Source: UBA7239 sp035430165 (GTDB lineage: Bacteria > Pseudomonadota > Gammaproteobacteria > Pseudomonadales > UBA7239). From it: 64,000 nt of DNA. Shown in pieces: positions 1-8,807 of this stretch. The first letter of the stretch is position 1; every line of letters starts with the position of its first letter. A program made the translations under genes and the position numbers. Location: NCBI GenBank assembly GCA_035430165.1, contig DAOMGE010000007.1, positions 15,827 to 79,826 on the forward strand, in the 5' to 3' direction. The notes under the pieces were generated by a model. It saw only the letters and a list, made by a program, of their open reading frames with translations. It had not been told where the DNA came from and made no database searches.

Positions 1-605
1 CCACGCTTGACCCCACCATGCGCCGGCTCGAACTGCCGGACACGGGCCCCATCGTGCTGGCCGATACCGTAGGCTTTATCCGTCACCTGCCGCACCAGCT
101 GGTCGAGGCTTTCCGCAGCACACTGGAGGAAGCCGCCAATGCCGATTTCCTGTTGCACGTGGTCGATGCCGCCAGCGACGAGCGTAGCGACCAGATTTTC
201 CAGGTGGAGGAAGTCCTGACTGAAATCGGTGCCGCCGAAGTACCTAGACTGGAAGTGTTCAACAAGATCGACTTGCTGGACATGCCACCGCGTATCGAAC
301 GCGACGAGCAAGGTCGCGCCATCCGCGTCTGGATGTCGGCGCAAACCGGCGCGGGCCTGGACCTGTTGCGGCAGGCGCTCGATGAACATCTGGCCACGGA
401 ACAATTTTGCGGCCAGCTACTGCTGAAACCTTCGCAAGCCCGCCTGCGCGCCAGGTTATTTGCCCTGCATGCGATTACCGGCGAACACTTTGACAATGAC
501 GGCAACCAGCATATCCGTGTGCGGATGGCACAAAAAGACTGGCACCGCCTGCTGGCCAGTGAGCAGATGCTGGCAGAAGACCTGCTAGAATCCGCTCCCG
601 ATTGA
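1..605 (+). CDS. hflX: GTPase HflX, C-terminal part (5' end outside window)
   Basis: HflX is a ribosome-associated GTPase that splits stalled or heat-damaged 70S ribosomes. The window begins inside the G domain. The frame is open from base 3 and reads TLDPTMRRLEL, then the G3 motif DTVGF, the G4 motif NKID and a G5-like MSAQTG, followed by the short C-terminal domain. The ATG at 18 is internal and is not the true start. About 200 residues of the family's usual 430 are present. The hflK gene follows 68 bases downstream, which is the usual hfq-hflX-hflK-hflC order of gammaproteobacteria and supports the name. Confidence 0.95.
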   Translation, partial: TLDPTMRRLELPDTGPIVLADTVGFIRHLPHQLVEAFRSTLEEAANADFLLHVVDAASDERSDQIFQVEEVLTEIGAAEVPRLEVFNKIDLLDMPPRIERDEQGRAIRVWMSAQTGAGLDLLRQALDEHLATEQFCGQLLLKPSQARLRARLFALHAITGEHFDNDGNQHIRVRMAQKDWHRLLASEQMLAEDLLESAPD

Positions 606-673
606 TTGACCCGCACCAACTGACCTGCATTGACTGACCCAACCGTACGCAAGATCCGTTACTGGAGAATCTG

Positions 674-1864
674 ATGGCCTGGAATGAGCCCGGCAACAAT
701 GGCAACAAGGGCGGCAACCCCTGGGGCGGCCCCCCGCGCGGCAACAAGAACGACATGCAGGATGTGCTCGACAAGCTCACCGGTATGTTCGGCAGCGGCA
801 GCAACGATGAAGTGCCGACCGCCAAACTCGCTGCACTGGTGATTGGCGGCCTGCTTACACTGTGGGCTACGCTGGGCATTTACCAGCTCGATGAACAGAA
901 ACGTGCCGTGGTATTGCGACTGGGTGCGTTCAAGGAAATCGTCGGGCCGGGCGTACACTGGAACCCGCCTTTTATCGACACAGTTATCAAAGAAAACGTG
1001 ACGCAACAGCGCTCTTACACCGCACAAGGCGTGATGCTGACGGAAGACATCAACATCGTCGATGTGAAATTGTCTGTGCAATACAATATCGGCGACCTGA
1101 AAAAATTCGCGCTGGGCATGCGTGATCCGGAAAAAGCGCTGAATGAAGCTACTGACAGCGCCTTGCGCCATGCCGTCGGCAGCTCGAAAATGGACGACGT
1201 GCTGACCACTGGCCTGGACAAAATTGCTGTCGATGTCCGCACCCGTTTGCAACAATACCTCGACACCTACCAGAGCGGCATTGTCGTCACTGCCATCAAC
1301 CTGGAAAAGCCGCAACCTCCCTCCGCCGTGCAAGCCGCGTTTGATGACGTGATCAAGGCGCGCGAAGACGAACAGCGCGTGCAGAATGAAGCACACACCT
1401 ACGCGAACGGAATCATTCCCGAAGCGCGCGGACTGGCCAAACGCGTGAATCAGGAAGCACTCGCCTATCGCGATCGGGTGGTCGCGCGCGCGCAAGGTGA
1501 AACCACACGCTTTGAAGCCCTGCTGCCGGAATACCACAAGGCGCCGGAAGTCACACGGCAGCGCCTGTATCTCGAAACGATTGAACAGGTGATGGCCAAT
1601 AACAACAAGGTACTGGTGGATGTCGATCACGGCAGCAACATGATTTACCTGCCGCTGGACAAACTTACCGGCAAATCCGCAGACAACAGCAACACCGCTG
1701 CCCCGACCAGCACTTCAGGCGCCTCATTGAGTGCAAACGGCAACGCCACACTCAGCCAGGCCGACATGGAAAACCTGAGCGCCAAAATTGAAAGCAAGGT
1801 GCGTGAAGACCTGCAAAGCAAAACCCGTTCCGAATCCGGACGTCGCCGGGAGAATCGCCAATGA
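674..1864 (+). CDS. hflK: HflK, membrane protease FtsH modulator subunit
   Basis: HflK is an SPFH/prohibitin-family protein that assembles with HflC into a large periplasm-facing cage around the FtsH protease. The 396-residue product has a Gly/Asn-rich N-terminus (residues 1-25), one membrane anchor at about 51-71, the SPFH (band 7) domain from about 73 to 270, and a Ser/Thr/Asn-rich tail after 335. A GGAG about 8 bases upstream supports the ATG at 674. The gene overlaps hflC by four bases (ATGA), so the two are probably translationally coupled in the expected stoichiometric complex. Confidence 0.97.
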   Translation: MAWNEPGNNGNKGGNPWGGPPRGNKNDMQDVLDKLTGMFGSGSNDEVPTAKLAALVIGGLLTLWATLGIYQLDEQKRAVVLRLGAFKEIVGPGVHWNPPFIDTVIKENVTQQRSYTAQGVMLTEDINIVDVKLSVQYNIGDLKKFALGMRDPEKALNEATDSALRHAVGSSKMDDVLTTGLDKIAVDVRTRLQQYLDTYQSGIVVTAINLEKPQPPSAVQAAFDDVIKAREDEQRVQNEAHTYANGIIPEARGLAKRVNQEALAYRDRVVARAQGETTRFEALLPEYHKAPEVTRQRLYLETIEQVMANNNKVLVDVDHGSNMIYLPLDKLTGKSADNSNTAAPTSTSGASLSANGNATLSQADMENLSAKIESKVREDLQSKTRSESGRRRENRQ

Positions 1865-2736
1865 ACCGCCTGGGTAATCTCTTCCTCGTTGTTATTGTCT
1901 CCTTGTGGTCAGTGGGACAGTTTGTTTTTGTTGTGAATGAATTTGAAAAAGTGGTGTTGCTCGAATTCGGAAAAATGGTGCAGAGCAATATCGCACCCGG
2001 CATCCATTTCAAGTGGCCCTTTATCGATCAGGCACGACGTTTTGACAGCCGTATCCTCACGCTGGAAACACGTCCGGAACGCTATCCGACCGTTGAAAAA
2101 AAATCCGTCATTGTCGATCTGTACGCCCACTGGCGCATCACCGATGTCGCACGTTACTACACTGCCACCGGCGGCGATGAAACTCGCGCAGAAATGCTGA
2201 TTTCACAGCGTATCAATTCCGGCTTGCGCGACCAGTTCGGTGTGCGCACCCTGCAGGAAGTGGTATCCGGCGAGCGCGACAAGCTAATGGTGGACATGCG
2301 CGATAAACTTTCCGCCAGCACGCGCGAGGAACTCGGCATTGAAATGATCGATGTCCGCGTCAAGCGCATCGACCTGCCCGACGAAGTCAGCAGCACCGTC
2401 TACGAGCGCATGAATTCCGAGCGGGCACAGGAAGCGCGTAAACACCGCTCCGAAGGTGTCGAGATTGCTGAAGGCATCCGCGCAGATGCCGATCGCCAAC
2501 GCATCATCATTGAGGCGGAAGCCTATCGCGATGCAGAAAAATTGCGCGGCATGGGCGATGCCGAAGCCTCTGCCATTTATACTGCAGCACTGAGCAAGGA
2601 TCCCGAGTTCTATGCATTCACTCGCAGCCTGCAGGCCTACAAGACCAGCCTGTCTGGCAAGGGCGACCTGCTGGTACTCGATCCCGGCAGTGAATTTTTC
2701 CACTACCTGAAAAACAGCAATGGCAAAAATAAATAA
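1861..2736 (+). CDS. hflC: HflC, membrane protease FtsH modulator subunit
   Basis: HflC is the partner of HflK in the SPFH-type complex that encloses and modulates FtsH. The 291-residue protein has an N-terminal membrane anchor at about residues 5-25, followed by the SPFH domain and a charged helical stretch (about 180-250) typical of the cage wall. The length fits the family (E. coli HflC is 334 residues). Its start overlaps the hflK stop by four bases. Its last 17 bases overlap the start of the retropepsin-like protease gene, so all three probably share one transcript. Confidence 0.97.
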   Translation: MNRLGNLFLVVIVSLWSVGQFVFVVNEFEKVVLLEFGKMVQSNIAPGIHFKWPFIDQARRFDSRILTLETRPERYPTVEKKSVIVDLYAHWRITDVARYYTATGGDETRAEMLISQRINSGLRDQFGVRTLQEVVSGERDKLMVDMRDKLSASTREELGIEMIDVRVKRIDLPDEVSSTVYERMNSERAQEARKHRSEGVEIAEGIRADADRQRIIIEAEAYRDAEKLRGMGDAEASAIYTAALSKDPEFYAFTRSLQAYKTSLSGKGDLLVLDPGSEFFHYLKNSNGKNK

Positions 2737-3391
2737 CGCGATCTCGACTGCCAGTAGCGCGCTGGCCAGCATTTTCCTTGCTGTTTACAGTGCCGGCACA
2801 GCAGCGATGCCTGATGTGCAGGTCAACGGCCTGCTGCCGAACCAGGCCGTTGTGACCATCAATGGCCAGCAGCACATCCTGAAATCCGGCAAGACCAGTC
2901 CGGAAGGTGTGACGCTGATGGCATCCGACAGCAAACAGGCCACGTTTTCCTGGCAGGGCCAGGAATTCAATCGCACGCTGAACAAGGACATCACCAGCAA
3001 TTTCACCCCGAAAGCAGCCAGAAGCGAAGTGCGTATCGAGCGCGGCGAGCAAAATCACTTTTTTACGCCCGGCATGATCAACGGCCGGCAAGTGCATTTC
3101 ATGATCGATACCGGCGCCACATCAGTCGCCATGGATATGCATGAGGCGGACAGGCTCGGCATTGACTGGCGCAACGGCAAGCGCTTCCTGGCTTCAACCG
3201 CCGGCGGTGCAACACCCAGCTATTCTGTAGTCCTTAAATCGGTCACGGTTGGCGACATCACCATCAATAACGTGGAAGGCTCCGTGATCGTCGCCAATAT
3301 GGGATCCGAAATCCTGCTCGGCATGACCTTCCTGCAACAGACAGAAATGCGCGAAGACAATAACGCACTCGTCCTGACCAAGAAGTACTAG
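2720..3391 (+). CDS. Retropepsin-like aspartic protease, TIGR02281 type (clan AA), probably exported
   Basis: This 223-residue protein has a hydrophobic N-terminus (about residues 8-29) that looks like a signal peptide or anchor. Its C-terminal half is a single retropepsin-like domain. The catalytic motif is D130-T131-G132-A133, preceded by a hydrophobic stretch (HFMI) and followed by the second conserved element, SEILLGMTFL. Bacterial proteins of this class dimerise to make an active site; their substrates are mostly unknown. The ATG at 2720 lies inside the end of hflC, suggesting coupling to hflKC. Later starts are possible but would cut the signal sequence. Family assignment is firm; substrate and the link to HflKC/FtsH are inference. 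Confidence 0.85.
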   Translation: MAKINNAISTASSALASIFLAVYSAGTAAMPDVQVNGLLPNQAVVTINGQQHILKSGKTSPEGVTLMASDSKQATFSWQGQEFNRTLNKDITSNFTPKAARSEVRIERGEQNHFFTPGMINGRQVHFMIDTGATSVAMDMHEADRLGIDWRNGKRFLASTAGGATPSYSVVLKSVTVGDITINNVEGSVIVANMGSEILLGMTFLQQTEMREDNNALVLTKKY

Positions 3392-3407
3392 TACCGAGGG
3401 GTTTCCT

Positions 3408-4010
3408 GTGTCATTCCGTTTTGTAGAATCCTCCCGCCTGCCAACTGCCTGGGGTGAATTCACCATCCATGGGTTTGAAGGCATCGATTCCGGAAGCCTT
3501 GCCGACCGCAAGGAACACGTGGCGCTGACCATGGGCGATGTCACCGATGGCCAGCCGGTATTGGGTCGTATCCACTCCGAATGCCTCACTGGCGATGTGC
3601 TGCACAGCCTGCGCTGTGATTGCGGCGCACAGCTGGCAGCTGCGATGGAAGCGATTGCGCAGGAAGGCCGTGGCGTGTTGCTGTACCTTCGCCAGGAAGG
3701 CCGTGGTATCGGCCTGATCAACAAGATCAAGGCCTACCATTTGCAGGATCAGGGGGCCGATACTGTCGAAGCCAATGAACAGCTGGGCTTCGGCGCCGAT
3801 ATGCGCGACTACAGCATGATCAAGCCGATGCTTGGCCATCTGCGTATCAAGCAGCTGCGCCTGCTGACCAACAACCCCCGCAAGGTACATGCGCTGGAGG
3901 AACAGGGTTTTGCCGTGATCGAACGCATCCCGCTGCAATCGGGTAAAAATCCCCACAACAGCCAGTATCTGGCCACCAAGGCCGGCAAACTTGGCCATCT
4001 GCTCGACTAG
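3408..4010 (+). CDS. ribA: GTP cyclohydrolase II
   Basis: RibA opens the imidazole ring of GTP to give the first pyrimidine intermediate of riboflavin synthesis. The 200-residue product has the family's normal length. The three zinc-binding cysteines are visible as C59, C70 and C72 (SECLTGDVLHSLRCDC), followed by the catalytic and GTP-binding segment RQEGRGIGL. It starts at GTG 3408, preceded by a GAGGGG about 7 bases upstream. It lies 16 bases after the protease gene, so it may share the hfl transcript. It is a stand-alone RibA rather than a RibBA fusion. Confidence 0.97.
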   Translation: MSFRFVESSRLPTAWGEFTIHGFEGIDSGSLADRKEHVALTMGDVTDGQPVLGRIHSECLTGDVLHSLRCDCGAQLAAAMEAIAQEGRGVLLYLRQEGRGIGLINKIKAYHLQDQGADTVEANEQLGFGADMRDYSMIKPMLGHLRIKQLRLLTNNPRKVHALEEQGFAVIERIPLQSGKNPHNSQYLATKAGKLGHLLD

Positions 4011-4134
4011 ACCAGACCTGTAACGCTTCGGAAAGCCACTAGTCGCAACGTATACAGTCCCTTGTCCGCCGTGTAATATCCGCGCGCTTTCAAGGGGTCA
4101 CACCCCGTCCCGGGCCCGGTTATCTGGAGCATCT

Positions 4135-4983
4135 ATGCAGGTTTGCCAGCGAGTAGTCGATTTGCGTCAGCGCCTCCGCACCGGGCGCGCGGCCGGCAAG
4201 CGCATCGCCTTTGTTCCCACCATGGGCAACCTGCACGAAGGTCACCTGCAATTGATCCGCCTGGCACGCCAGCATGCCGACATCGTGGTTGCCAGCATCT
4301 TCGTCAATCCGCTGCAGTTCGGCCTTAATGAAGACTGGGAGCAATACCCGCGCACCCTGGAGCGCGACAGTGAAATGCTGACCACCGAGGGCTGTGACTT
4401 GCTGTTCTGCCCCACCGAACGCGAAATGTACCCGAACGGGATGGAAACACAGACCAAGGTCGAAGTGCCGACCATGACCAATATCCTGTGCGGTGCCTCA
4501 CGTCCCGGCCATTTTCTCGGTGTCACCACCGTTGTCGCCAAATTGTTCAACATGGTGCAGCCTGATGTCGCCATTTTCGGCATCAAGGACTACCAGCAGC
4601 TCGCTGTGATCCGCCGGATGGTCGAGGACCTCTGCATACCGGTAGAGATTGTCGCTGCGCCTATCGCCCGCGCCGATGATGGCCTGGCCCTCAGCTCCCG
4701 CAACGGCTACCTGACCCCAGCAGAACGCCCTGTGGCCGTAGCCGTCTACCAACAACTGTGCCACGTGCGTGACCAGATCAGCGCTGGCAGCCGCGACTAT
4801 GCCCGCCTCGAGAAGGAAGCGACTGCCCGTCTTGAGGAAAGTGGTATGCGCCCCGATTATTTCACTGTCCGGCACGCCAGGACCTTGGAGCCCGCCACGG
4901 CGGACGACAAGGATCTGGTACTGCTTGCAGCGGTTTATCTCGGTAAAACACGCCTGATTGATAATCTCAGCGTGCAAATTTGA
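4135..4983 (+). CDS. panC: Pantothenate synthetase (pantoate-beta-alanine ligase)
   Basis: PanC joins pantoate and beta-alanine using ATP, the last step of pantothenate synthesis. The 282-residue protein matches the family length. It has the nucleotidyltransferase signature around H34 and H37 (PTMGNLHEGH) and the second ATP-binding loop SSRNGYL. It stands directly upstream of panD, whose product makes the beta-alanine substrate, so the pair forms a short panC-panD operon. The third usual partner, panB, is not in this window. The 124-base gap upstream of panC contains small GC-rich palindromes but no promoter that I can defend. Confidence 0.97.
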   Translation: MQVCQRVVDLRQRLRTGRAAGKRIAFVPTMGNLHEGHLQLIRLARQHADIVVASIFVNPLQFGLNEDWEQYPRTLERDSEMLTTEGCDLLFCPTEREMYPNGMETQTKVEVPTMTNILCGASRPGHFLGVTTVVAKLFNMVQPDVAIFGIKDYQQLAVIRRMVEDLCIPVEIVAAPIARADDGLALSSRNGYLTPAERPVAVAVYQQLCHVRDQISAGSRDYARLEKEATARLEESGMRPDYFTVRHARTLEPATADDKDLVLLAAVYLGKTRLIDNLSVQI

Positions 4984-5037
4984 GTTAGGATATAAAGCGA
5001 CAATGTCCACTGGGCATGCAAACGCGGAGGTAAAGCG

Positions 5038-5418
5038 ATGCAAACTATTATGTTGAAAGGCAAACTGCACCAGGCGCGCGTGACACACGCAGAGCTCGAA
5101 TATGACGGCTCCTGCGCTATCGACAATAATCTCGTGAAGCTGGCCGGCCTGCGCGAATTTGAACAGATCCAGATCTACAACATGAGCAACGGCGAACGGT
5201 TCACAACGTATGTGATCCTTGCTGAAGCCGGTTCCGGCGTGATTTCTGTAAACGGCGCCGCTGCCCACAAGGCCAAGCCCGGTGATCGCGTGATCATCTG
5301 CGCCTATGGCAACTACAGTGAACAGGAACTGATGAATCACAATCCGAAACTGGTGTATCTCGACAAGGATAACCAGGTTGTGCGCACCACCAATACCATC
5401 CCTGTACAGGCAGCCTGA
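5038..5418 (+). CDS. panD: Aspartate 1-decarboxylase (pyruvoyl enzyme)
   Basis: PanD decarboxylates aspartate to beta-alanine for coenzyme A synthesis. The 126-residue pro-enzyme cleaves itself between G24 and S25 (YDGSCAID), and Ser25 becomes the pyruvoyl cofactor; both residues are present. The length is standard for the Escherichia-type enzyme. The ATG at 5038 has a GGAGG about 6 bases upstream. The gene is followed 30 bases later by a clear intrinsic terminator, which ends the panC-panD transcript. Confidence 0.97.
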   Translation: MQTIMLKGKLHQARVTHAELEYDGSCAIDNNLVKLAGLREFEQIQIYNMSNGERFTTYVILAEAGSGVISVNGAAAHKAKPGDRVIICAYGNYSEQELMNHNPKLVYLDKDNQVVRTTNTIPVQAA

Positions 5419-5448
5419 TTTTACTCAACTGCACACAGTACACCTGAC

Positions 5449-5480
5449 AAAAGCCGGCCCGGGGTCGGCTTTTGTGTTTC
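5449..5480 (+). terminator. Intrinsic terminator after panD
   Basis: A perfect 8-bp inverted repeat, AAAAGCCG (5449-5456) and CGGCTTTT (5466-5473), is followed by a T-rich stretch. The extra G/C pairs inside the loop make the stem GC-rich. It lies 30 bases past the panD stop and before prfB on the same strand, so it separates the two transcription units. Confidence 0.85.
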
Positions 5481-5571
5481 AGCCAGGTCATCTTCGCTGT
5501 TAGTTAACCACCTTTCGTTTGCGCTACAATGCGCGCCTTCATTTTATCTTCGCGCTGGTTTATTTGCCGTC

Positions 5572-6670
5572 ATGCTGGAAATCAATCCACTACTCAACCT
5601 GATCAAGGATCTTCGCGAGCGCTCCAATGCACTCAGGGGGTATCTTTGACTACGCCAACAAGAAAGAACGACTGACCGAAGTCGAGCTGGAACTCGGCGA
5701 ATCCAGTGTCTGGGACAAACCGGAACGCGCACAGGAACTTGGCCGCGAACGTGCTGCGCTGGAAGCAGTGGTGCGCACACTGGAAGAAATGGAAAGCGGA
5801 CTGAATGACAATGCTGACCTGCTGGACATGGCTGCGGCGGAAGACGACGAAGACACAGTCGCTGCAGTAGAAGCCGATCTCGATGCACTGCGCAAAAAAC
5901 TTGAACTGCTCGAATTCCGCCGCATGTTTTCCGGCGAAATGGATCCGAACAATTGTTACCTCGATATACAGGCCGGCTCCGGTGGCACCGAAGCGCAGGA
6001 CTGGGCAGAAATGTTGCTGCGCATGTATTTGCGCTGGGGCGACGCCAAAGGCTTCAAAACAGAATTGATGGAAGCGTCTGCCGGTGATGTGGCCGGTATC
6101 AAATCTGCCACTATCCGTTTTGAAGGTGAATATGCCTACGGCTGGTTGCGCACAGAAACCGGCGTGCATCGCCTGGTGCGCAAATCACCGTTTGATTCCG
6201 GCAATCGTCGTCACACTTCATTTTCTTCCGTGTTTGTATCGCCGGAAATTGATGACAAGATCAATATCGAAATCAATCCTGCCGATCTGAAAACCGACGT
6301 CTACCGCGCTTCCGGTGCCGGCGGCCAGCACGTCAACAAAACCGAATCCGCTGTGCGGATCACCCACGTTCCCAGCGGCATTATCGTGCAGTGCCAGTCA
6401 CAGCGTTCGCAGCATGCCAACCGCGACTTTGCGATGAAACAACTGGCATCCAAACTTTACGAAATGGAAATGCAGAAACGCCGCGAAAAAGCGCAGGCGG
6501 TAGAAGATAGCAAATCCGATATTGGTTGGGGCAGCCAGATCCGCTCCTACGTACTCGACGATTCACGCATCAAGGATTTGCGCACCGGCGTGGAAACACG
6601 CAACACGCAGCCGGTGCTCGACGGCGATATCGACCAGTTTATTGTTGCCAGTTTGAAAAGCGGACTCTAG
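5572..6670 (+). CDS. prfB: Peptide chain release factor 2, expressed by programmed +1 frameshift
   Basis: RF2 recognises UAA and UGA and triggers peptide release. The gene is in two frames. Codons from ATG 5572 run 25 residues to an in-frame TGA at 5647; skipping T5647 gives GAC and an open frame to the TAG ending at 6670, for a 365-residue product, the standard RF2 length. The second part shows the stop-codon recognition motif SPF and the peptidyl-transferase motif GGQ (GAGGQHVNKT). The shift makes the gene autoregulatory: low RF2 lets the ribosome pause at UGA and slip. A TACAAT at 5525-5530 could be the -10 element, but I see no good -35. The lysS gene follows after 3 bases, as in many gammaproteobacteria. 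Confidence 0.97.
5635..5650 (+). promoter_or_regulatory. prfB programmed +1 frameshift site
   Basis: The canonical elements are all present in order: a Shine-Dalgarno-like AGGGGG at 5635-5640, TAT, the slippery codon CTT at 5644-5646, the stop TGA at 5647-5649 and a following C. The internal SD is three bases from CTT, the spacing known to drive the shift in E. coli prfB. Confidence 0.96.
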
Positions 6671-6673
6671 ATC

Positions 6674-8203
6674 ATGAATGAAAAGCAGACTGTGAACGAA
6701 GCAAAAAACGCACCATCGGAAGAAAACAGACTGATTGCAGAGCGCCGCGCCAAACTGGACGCGATTCGTGCGAGAGGCCCTGCCTTCCCGAATGCATTCC
6801 GTCGTGACAGTCTCGCCGCCAACCTGCAAAAAGAACTCGGTGAAAAATCGAAGGAAGAACTGGAACAACTGGATCGCAAAGCTGCTGTCGCTGGCCGCAT
6901 CATGGCCAAGCGCGGCCCGTTCCTGGTTTTGCAGGATGTGAGCGATCGCATCCAGCTCTACATCGACAAGACGCACGCACAAGCCGACGAAATCAAGAGC
7001 TGGGATATTGGCGACATCGTCGGCTGTACCGGCCCGGTGCACAAATCCGGCAAGGGCGATCTGTATGTATTGATTGAAACCGCGCAACTTCTTACCAAAT
7101 CCTTGCGTCCATTGCCGGACAAATGGCACGGCCTTTCTGACACGGAAACCCGTTATCGCCAACGCTATGTCGACCTGATTGTGAATGATGACGTGAAACG
7201 CGTGTTCCGCACACGCTCTGTTGTCATCGACGCCATCCGCGACTACCTGACCGACCGCGATTTCCTCGAAGTGGAAACGCCAATGATGCAAGTGATTCCC
7301 GGCGGCGCCACCGCCAAACCGTTTGTCACTTATCACAATGCACTCGACCAGCAAATGTACCTGCGCATTGCACCGGAACTTTATCTGAAACGACTGGTAG
7401 TCGGTGGCTTTGATCGTGTATTCGAAATCAACCGCAATTTCCGCAACGAAGGCTTGTCGACGCGCCACAATCCCGAATTCACCATGCTGGAGTTTTACCA
7501 GGCGTATGCCGATTATCGCGACCTGATGGATCTGACGGAAAACATGTTGCGCTATGTCGCACATCGCGCACTCGGCAGCGCGCAATTCATCAACACCGTC
7601 CGCAATGAGGCGGGAGAAATCACGGAAACCCGCGAATTCGATTTTGACAAACCCTTCACCCGCATCAGCGTGTTTGACTCCATTCTGCACTTCAATGGCG
7701 ACATCACGGCAGCGGAACTGCAGACACTGGACGGCGCACGCGCTATCGCAAAAAAACTCGGCATACCGCTAAAGGATTCGTATGGTCTCGGCAAGGTACA
7801 GATCGAGATATTTGAAAAAACCGTAGAGCACCGCCTGATGCAGCCTACCTTCATCACGGAATACCCAACCGAAGTATCGCCACTGGCACGTCGCAGTGAC
7901 AGCAATCCGTTTGTAACGGACCGGTTTGAATTTTTTGTCGGCGGCCGCGAAATAGCGAATGGTTTTTCCGAGTTGAATGATGCCGAAGACCAGGCCGAAC
8001 GTTTCCGCAAACAGGTAGAAGACAAGGACGCCGGTGATGAAGAAGCCATGCATTACGATGCCGATTACATCACTGCCCTGGAATACGGTTTGCCACCAAC
8101 AGCCGGTGAAGGCATTGGCATTGATCGACTTGTCATGTTGCTGACCGATTCACCCTCGATTCGCGATGTAGTGCTGTTCCCGCACATGCGTCCGCAAGCC
8201 TGA
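6674..8203 (+). CDS. lysS: Lysyl-tRNA synthetase, class II
   Basis: This enzyme charges tRNA-Lys. The 509-residue protein has an N-terminal helical extension, an OB-fold anticodon-binding domain (about residues 70-170) and a class II catalytic core. Motif 2 is visible as FRNEGLSTRHNPEF and motif 3 as GIGIDRLVM near the C-terminus. The length matches E. coli LysS (505). It starts 3 bases after prfB, so the two are co-transcribed and the RF2 level may influence its translation. Confidence 0.97.
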   Translation: MNEKQTVNEAKNAPSEENRLIAERRAKLDAIRARGPAFPNAFRRDSLAANLQKELGEKSKEELEQLDRKAAVAGRIMAKRGPFLVLQDVSDRIQLYIDKTHAQADEIKSWDIGDIVGCTGPVHKSGKGDLYVLIETAQLLTKSLRPLPDKWHGLSDTETRYRQRYVDLIVNDDVKRVFRTRSVVIDAIRDYLTDRDFLEVETPMMQVIPGGATAKPFVTYHNALDQQMYLRIAPELYLKRLVVGGFDRVFEINRNFRNEGLSTRHNPEFTMLEFYQAYADYRDLMDLTENMLRYVAHRALGSAQFINTVRNEAGEITETREFDFDKPFTRISVFDSILHFNGDITAAELQTLDGARAIAKKLGIPLKDSYGLGKVQIEIFEKTVEHRLMQPTFITEYPTEVSPLARRSDSNPFVTDRFEFFVGGREIANGFSELNDAEDQAERFRKQVEDKDAGDEEAMHYDADYITALEYGLPPTAGEGIGIDRLVMLLTDSPSIRDVVLFPHMRPQA

Positions 8204-8237
8204 TTGCGCGTTTCGATACTGACCCGGTGATATCACG

Positions 8238-8807
8238 ATGATTCACCATTTTATCGAAGCAAAAGCCAACAGGTTACTGCAAGCCGTGCGGGACAGCCGC
8301 TGGTTCCTGCCCGTGCTGTTCCTGCTCGCTATCGCCAGCACACTGTCGATGCTGGTGCCGTTTACATCGATTCTGGTGATTGCCGTGCTTGCCCAACCGA
8401 CACGCTGGCGCAGCGCATTTTGCTGGGGCAGCGCCGGCAGCGCACTGGGCGGCAGCATTATCACGCTGGCATTTCACCAACTGGGCTGGATACAGGTTTA
8501 CCAGAAATTTCCCGAACTCGCCTCTTCGCCCGCCTGGCACAGCGTACTGATATGGACTGCCGAGTACGGCCTGCGCGCATTGGCCGTCATCGCTGCCTTG
8601 CCATTGCCGCAAACACCGGCACTGATTTTTTGCAGCATTTCGCAGCAACCGCTGTGGGGCGTATTTCTCGCCCTGTTTTTTGGTAAATTCGTGAAATATG
8701 GCGTGGTGGCTGCAACGGTTTCTGTTTTTCCTGATCGTTTCATGAGTTTTATCCGCACCATGCAAAACACAAACAGCAGCAACAGCACGAAGCAATCATC
8801 GCCATGA
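8238..8807 (+). CDS. VTT-domain (YqaA-type) integral membrane protein
   Basis: This 189-residue protein has about four hydrophobic spans (roughly residues 22-52, 62-82, 113-133 and 138-165). The third and fourth contain a pattern like the VTT/DedA-type core, an aromatic-Gly-x-Arg segment (YGLRALAVIAALPLPQTP) followed by a Gly/Lys-containing helix (FFGKFVKYG). Small YqaA-type members of this family are widespread and mostly uncharacterised; relatives are linked to lipid scrambling or undecaprenyl phosphate recycling. It lies between lysS and ung and overlaps ung by four bases (ATGA). Family assignment is moderately firm; function is unknown. Confidence 0.7.
   Translation: MIHHFIEAKANRLLQAVRDSRWFLPVLFLLAIASTLSMLVPFTSILVIAVLAQPTRWRSAFCWGSAGSALGGSIITLAFHQLGWIQVYQKFPELASSPAWHSVLIWTAEYGLRALAVIAALPLPQTPALIFCSISQQPLWGVFLALFFGKFVKYGVVAATVSVFPDRFMSFIRTMQNTNSSNSTKQSSP

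Noticed and set aside
4094..4106. GGGGT-CAC-ACCCC palindrome before panC as an operator or terminator
   Set aside because: Very short arms in a GC-rich stretch with no T-run and no promoter nearby.
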